Origin: Stictocephala bisonia
Taxonomy: Eukaryota; Arthropoda; Insecta; Hemiptera; Membracidae
Length of the DNA: 64,000 nucleotides
Assembly: GCA_035578905.1 (NCBI GenBank)
Contig: JAQJVL010000421.1
Span: 727,001 to 791,000, forward strand
Reading direction: 5' to 3'
Shown piece by piece: positions 61,892-64,000 of this stretch. The notes under the pieces are model-generated. The model had not been told where the DNA came from. It was given only the letters and a program-made list of their open reading frames with translations, and ran no database searches. The stretch's first letter is position 1; every line of letters starts with the position of its first letter. The translations under genes and the position numbers were made by a program.

Positions 61892-62657
61892 TCATCCTTT
61901 GACTATTTAAACCTTTATGAGATTACTAAAAAGCTTAAAATTGACTTTTTCTAACATGTCTTTGCAAACAAAGGAGAAATCAAAATTTGGTTATTGTAAA
62001 TGTTGCTGCACTTCAGTAATGCCACAGTTCCTAAGATTCATCTCATCATCTAGTAAAAAATATTATTACTGGAGTGTTTGAGGTCTGTCATACATAAAAA
62101 TTATACTGTTAAATTTATTATTTACCAACAAAATGTTACATAATTAACCTATTTTTAAGTTGAAACTGTTAAAATTAACCTATTTTTAACCTCTCTATAT
62201 ACATGATACATTCTCTCAACAGTATGAATCAGACAGAATTAGTGATTGACAAAAATAATAATAATTAATTAAGGCGTGACTTATTTTCCGAAAATTAATT
62301 TTGCATTGTAAATTTTTATGTTTAAACCCTGCTGAATATTCAGTAAATACATGTTGCAGGCAGAACGTATCCCTTGACAGGTTGAGACAGACGGCACAGA
62401 AAAGCACACCTGAGCTGAATTGAGTCATTCATCTACTTACTGTGTCACTCCAGTTTACATTGGCTTATTGGGTTCTAAAATGATTGATTATGATTAATGA
62501 ATTTCGTAACAAAATTTACCAATGTATGTTCAATAAGTTGAATAAGTATTCTTTCTATCTAGGCAAAATTATTATACGTTTTAGTCCATTAGTAGATCAC
62601 GAACCAATCATTACAAATATGACTATACCATATCCGTAACACCCAAACAATTATGTT
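61892..62657. other. AT-rich non-coding DNA, no gene seen
   Basis: The minus-strand open stretch 62428-62216 has no motif. Confidence 0.5.
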
Positions 62658-63110
62658 GGCACTGGTGGTGCAATGCTGAAACCCAGCTACTTGGGGACAA
62701 AGTGTTTGGGATATTGTAGGCGATAGGTTACATGCTCGGTTCTCTTAATACCAACACGGTGTCCACTCAATGGTTGATATCGGCGTGGACACTACTAGAG
62801 AAGTCTGGGGAGTCCATGCTGGGTGGTAATCATTGTATGGATGTTGTGTGGGGGAGATAACTGAGTATCAGGCTTGTCAATTAGCTGAAAATCAGACCAA
62901 CAGTTCGTGGTTCGGATTCCGAGTAAAGATGTAGGTCCCTTAGTTGCCCTGGCTGTTGGGCTATTAATAAATTGACCTTTCTGAGGAACAGTTAAACTCA
63001 GTTAGTAACCAGACTACATTCATCCAAAATCATCCTACACTCATATAATCATTCATTTTCGCCCTAAAATACCAACAAGGTTGTTTCGGCGTCTCATATG
63101 TAAGAATGTA
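62658..63110 (+). mobile_element. SINE family 1, full-length copy
   Basis: Same layout as 49966-50410: GGCACTGGTGGTGCAATG head, TTGGGGACAAAGTGTTTGGG, GGCGATAGGTTAC, TACTAGAGAAGTCTGG, GCTGAAAATCAGACC, GTGGTTCGGATTCC, TGGCTGTTGGGCTATTAATA, and TTTCGGCGTCTCATATGTAA near the end. About 453 bp. The CGTGG/CCACG arm around the inner B box is broken here (CGAGT at the right). Confidence 0.85.
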
Positions 63111-64000
63111 ATTACGACACAGACGAGTGTTAAATTAATTAATTTTACGAATGGATTATTTATTTTTAGGAAACGATAAAATCTCGTTAAAAGCAGTTGT
63201 TATTAGAGGGTACTAAGAAGTACTTGTGAGCGATGTGTTAAAAGCTTATTCATTATTTCTAAAAAATAAAAGATATTATTTAAAATGATTTTTAATAAAT
63301 CATACAACAATAAGGAATAATGCTGACAGTTTATTAAATTTTGTAAGGCTTTAACTTACTCTTTTATAGATTACTACATTATTCTGTCTGCCTAAAAATG
63401 CTCTGACACATGGTAGACATTAGTATTGCTGAAGTTTCATTTCTTTAAATGAAAATGGTAGGAAGTTTCGTAAAAAATATAACATTGATAAGTTACATGT
63501 GGCAGGCTGTGCGATATCACAAAATTCGAACGAAATGTGTCGGTTTTGCAAAAAATATGATTTATTTGCCATTTGCAAATTCACTACATCTTTCTGGTAC
63601 CAATTGGAATTTGTTTCAAATTCTCAATGTTGAAATCTTGTGACTCGATGTTTCGTTAATTAATTTCAATGTAACATTATTTACTCAAAGAAGTTTATTC
63701 AACGTATTAGATAATTAGCTTTAAAATATGCAATATCTTACTACTAAAGTACATTTATTTATACGAAAGAGTCATAGACAGTTCTCCTTAATATTGTTCT
63801 TAGATTAGTTGGACAATTTTGCGTTGTCATCTTCAGGATTCATTTGTTATCAAATTATATTTATTACAGGTAAACATTTATCAACTTTATTAAATAAAGA
63901 CTACGCATAAATAATTTATAAACGTTCGTACGAATGTAATATGTACATCTTAGTTTAATTTTGCACTCATTTATTTAGTTTTACTTTGAAATTACTACAA
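63111..64000. other. AT-rich non-coding DNA to the window edge
   Basis: A 64-codon open stretch at 63449-63643 starts with ATG and has somewhat mixed codon use, but no motif, signal or splice context I can support. Not called as a gene. Confidence 0.4.

Overview
The window looks like nuclear DNA of an insect. It is strongly AT-rich (roughly 70% by eye) and gene-poor, and it is crowded with decayed transposons, SINEs, LINE fragments, palindromes and microsatellites. A DUF4817-type mariner-like transposase, Tc1-like and jockey/CR1-like fossils and a 5S-rRNA-derived SINE all fit an insect. I lean towards a hemipteran such as a leafhopper or sharpshooter, but only as an impression from the repeat families. 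No bacterial features are present.

Layout. 1-700: a transposase pseudogene on the minus strand that runs off the left edge. 3.76-4.96 kb: a local tandem duplication, a foldback element and a 34-bp minisatellite. About 3.9-13.5 kb (copy A) and about 15.4-33.7 kb (copy B) are two diverged, collinear copies of one long non-coding segment. Copy B is swollen by three insertions (about 16.0-18.6, 23.2-30.4 and 31.5-33.0 kb). Between the copies lie a LINE 3' end (13.6-14.1 kb) and a truncated SINE (14.1-14.45 kb). Copy B carries two related foldback palindromes (25.9 and 28.9 kb), a 366-bp TG/CG microsatellite (27.1 kb) and a 5'-truncated LINE (31.5-33.0 kb). 33.7-34.1 kb is a MITE with TA target sites. 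37.9 kb is a tRNA-derived SINE, and 39.4-39.7 kb is an inverted-repeat element. 40.0-41.2 kb is a tandem array of a ~175-bp repeat that also occurs as scattered single copies. 42.0-42.7 kb is a decayed Tc1-like transposase. 44-46 kb holds A-rich duplications and a block homologous to 27.5-28.0 kb. 49-53 kb and 61-63 kb hold SINEs, including two copies of the 5S-derived family. 53.5-55.5 kb is a frameshifted LINE reverse transcriptase.

Host genes. I find no complete host gene. Two short open segments look like first coding exons that end in phase 0 at a good splice donor: minus strand 11526-11284 (81 codons, probable signal peptide) and plus strand 59324-59398 (25 codons, in a local GC-rich patch). 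Neither could be assigned a function. The window may lie mostly in long introns or intergenic DNA of such genes.

Most notable. The A/B duplication gives natural empty sites for several insertions, and it contains one block (12.84-13.01 / 33.15-33.33 kb) far better conserved than the rest. A 145-bp-arm palindrome at 28.77-29.08 kb carries a near-hammerhead-ribozyme core in both arms.
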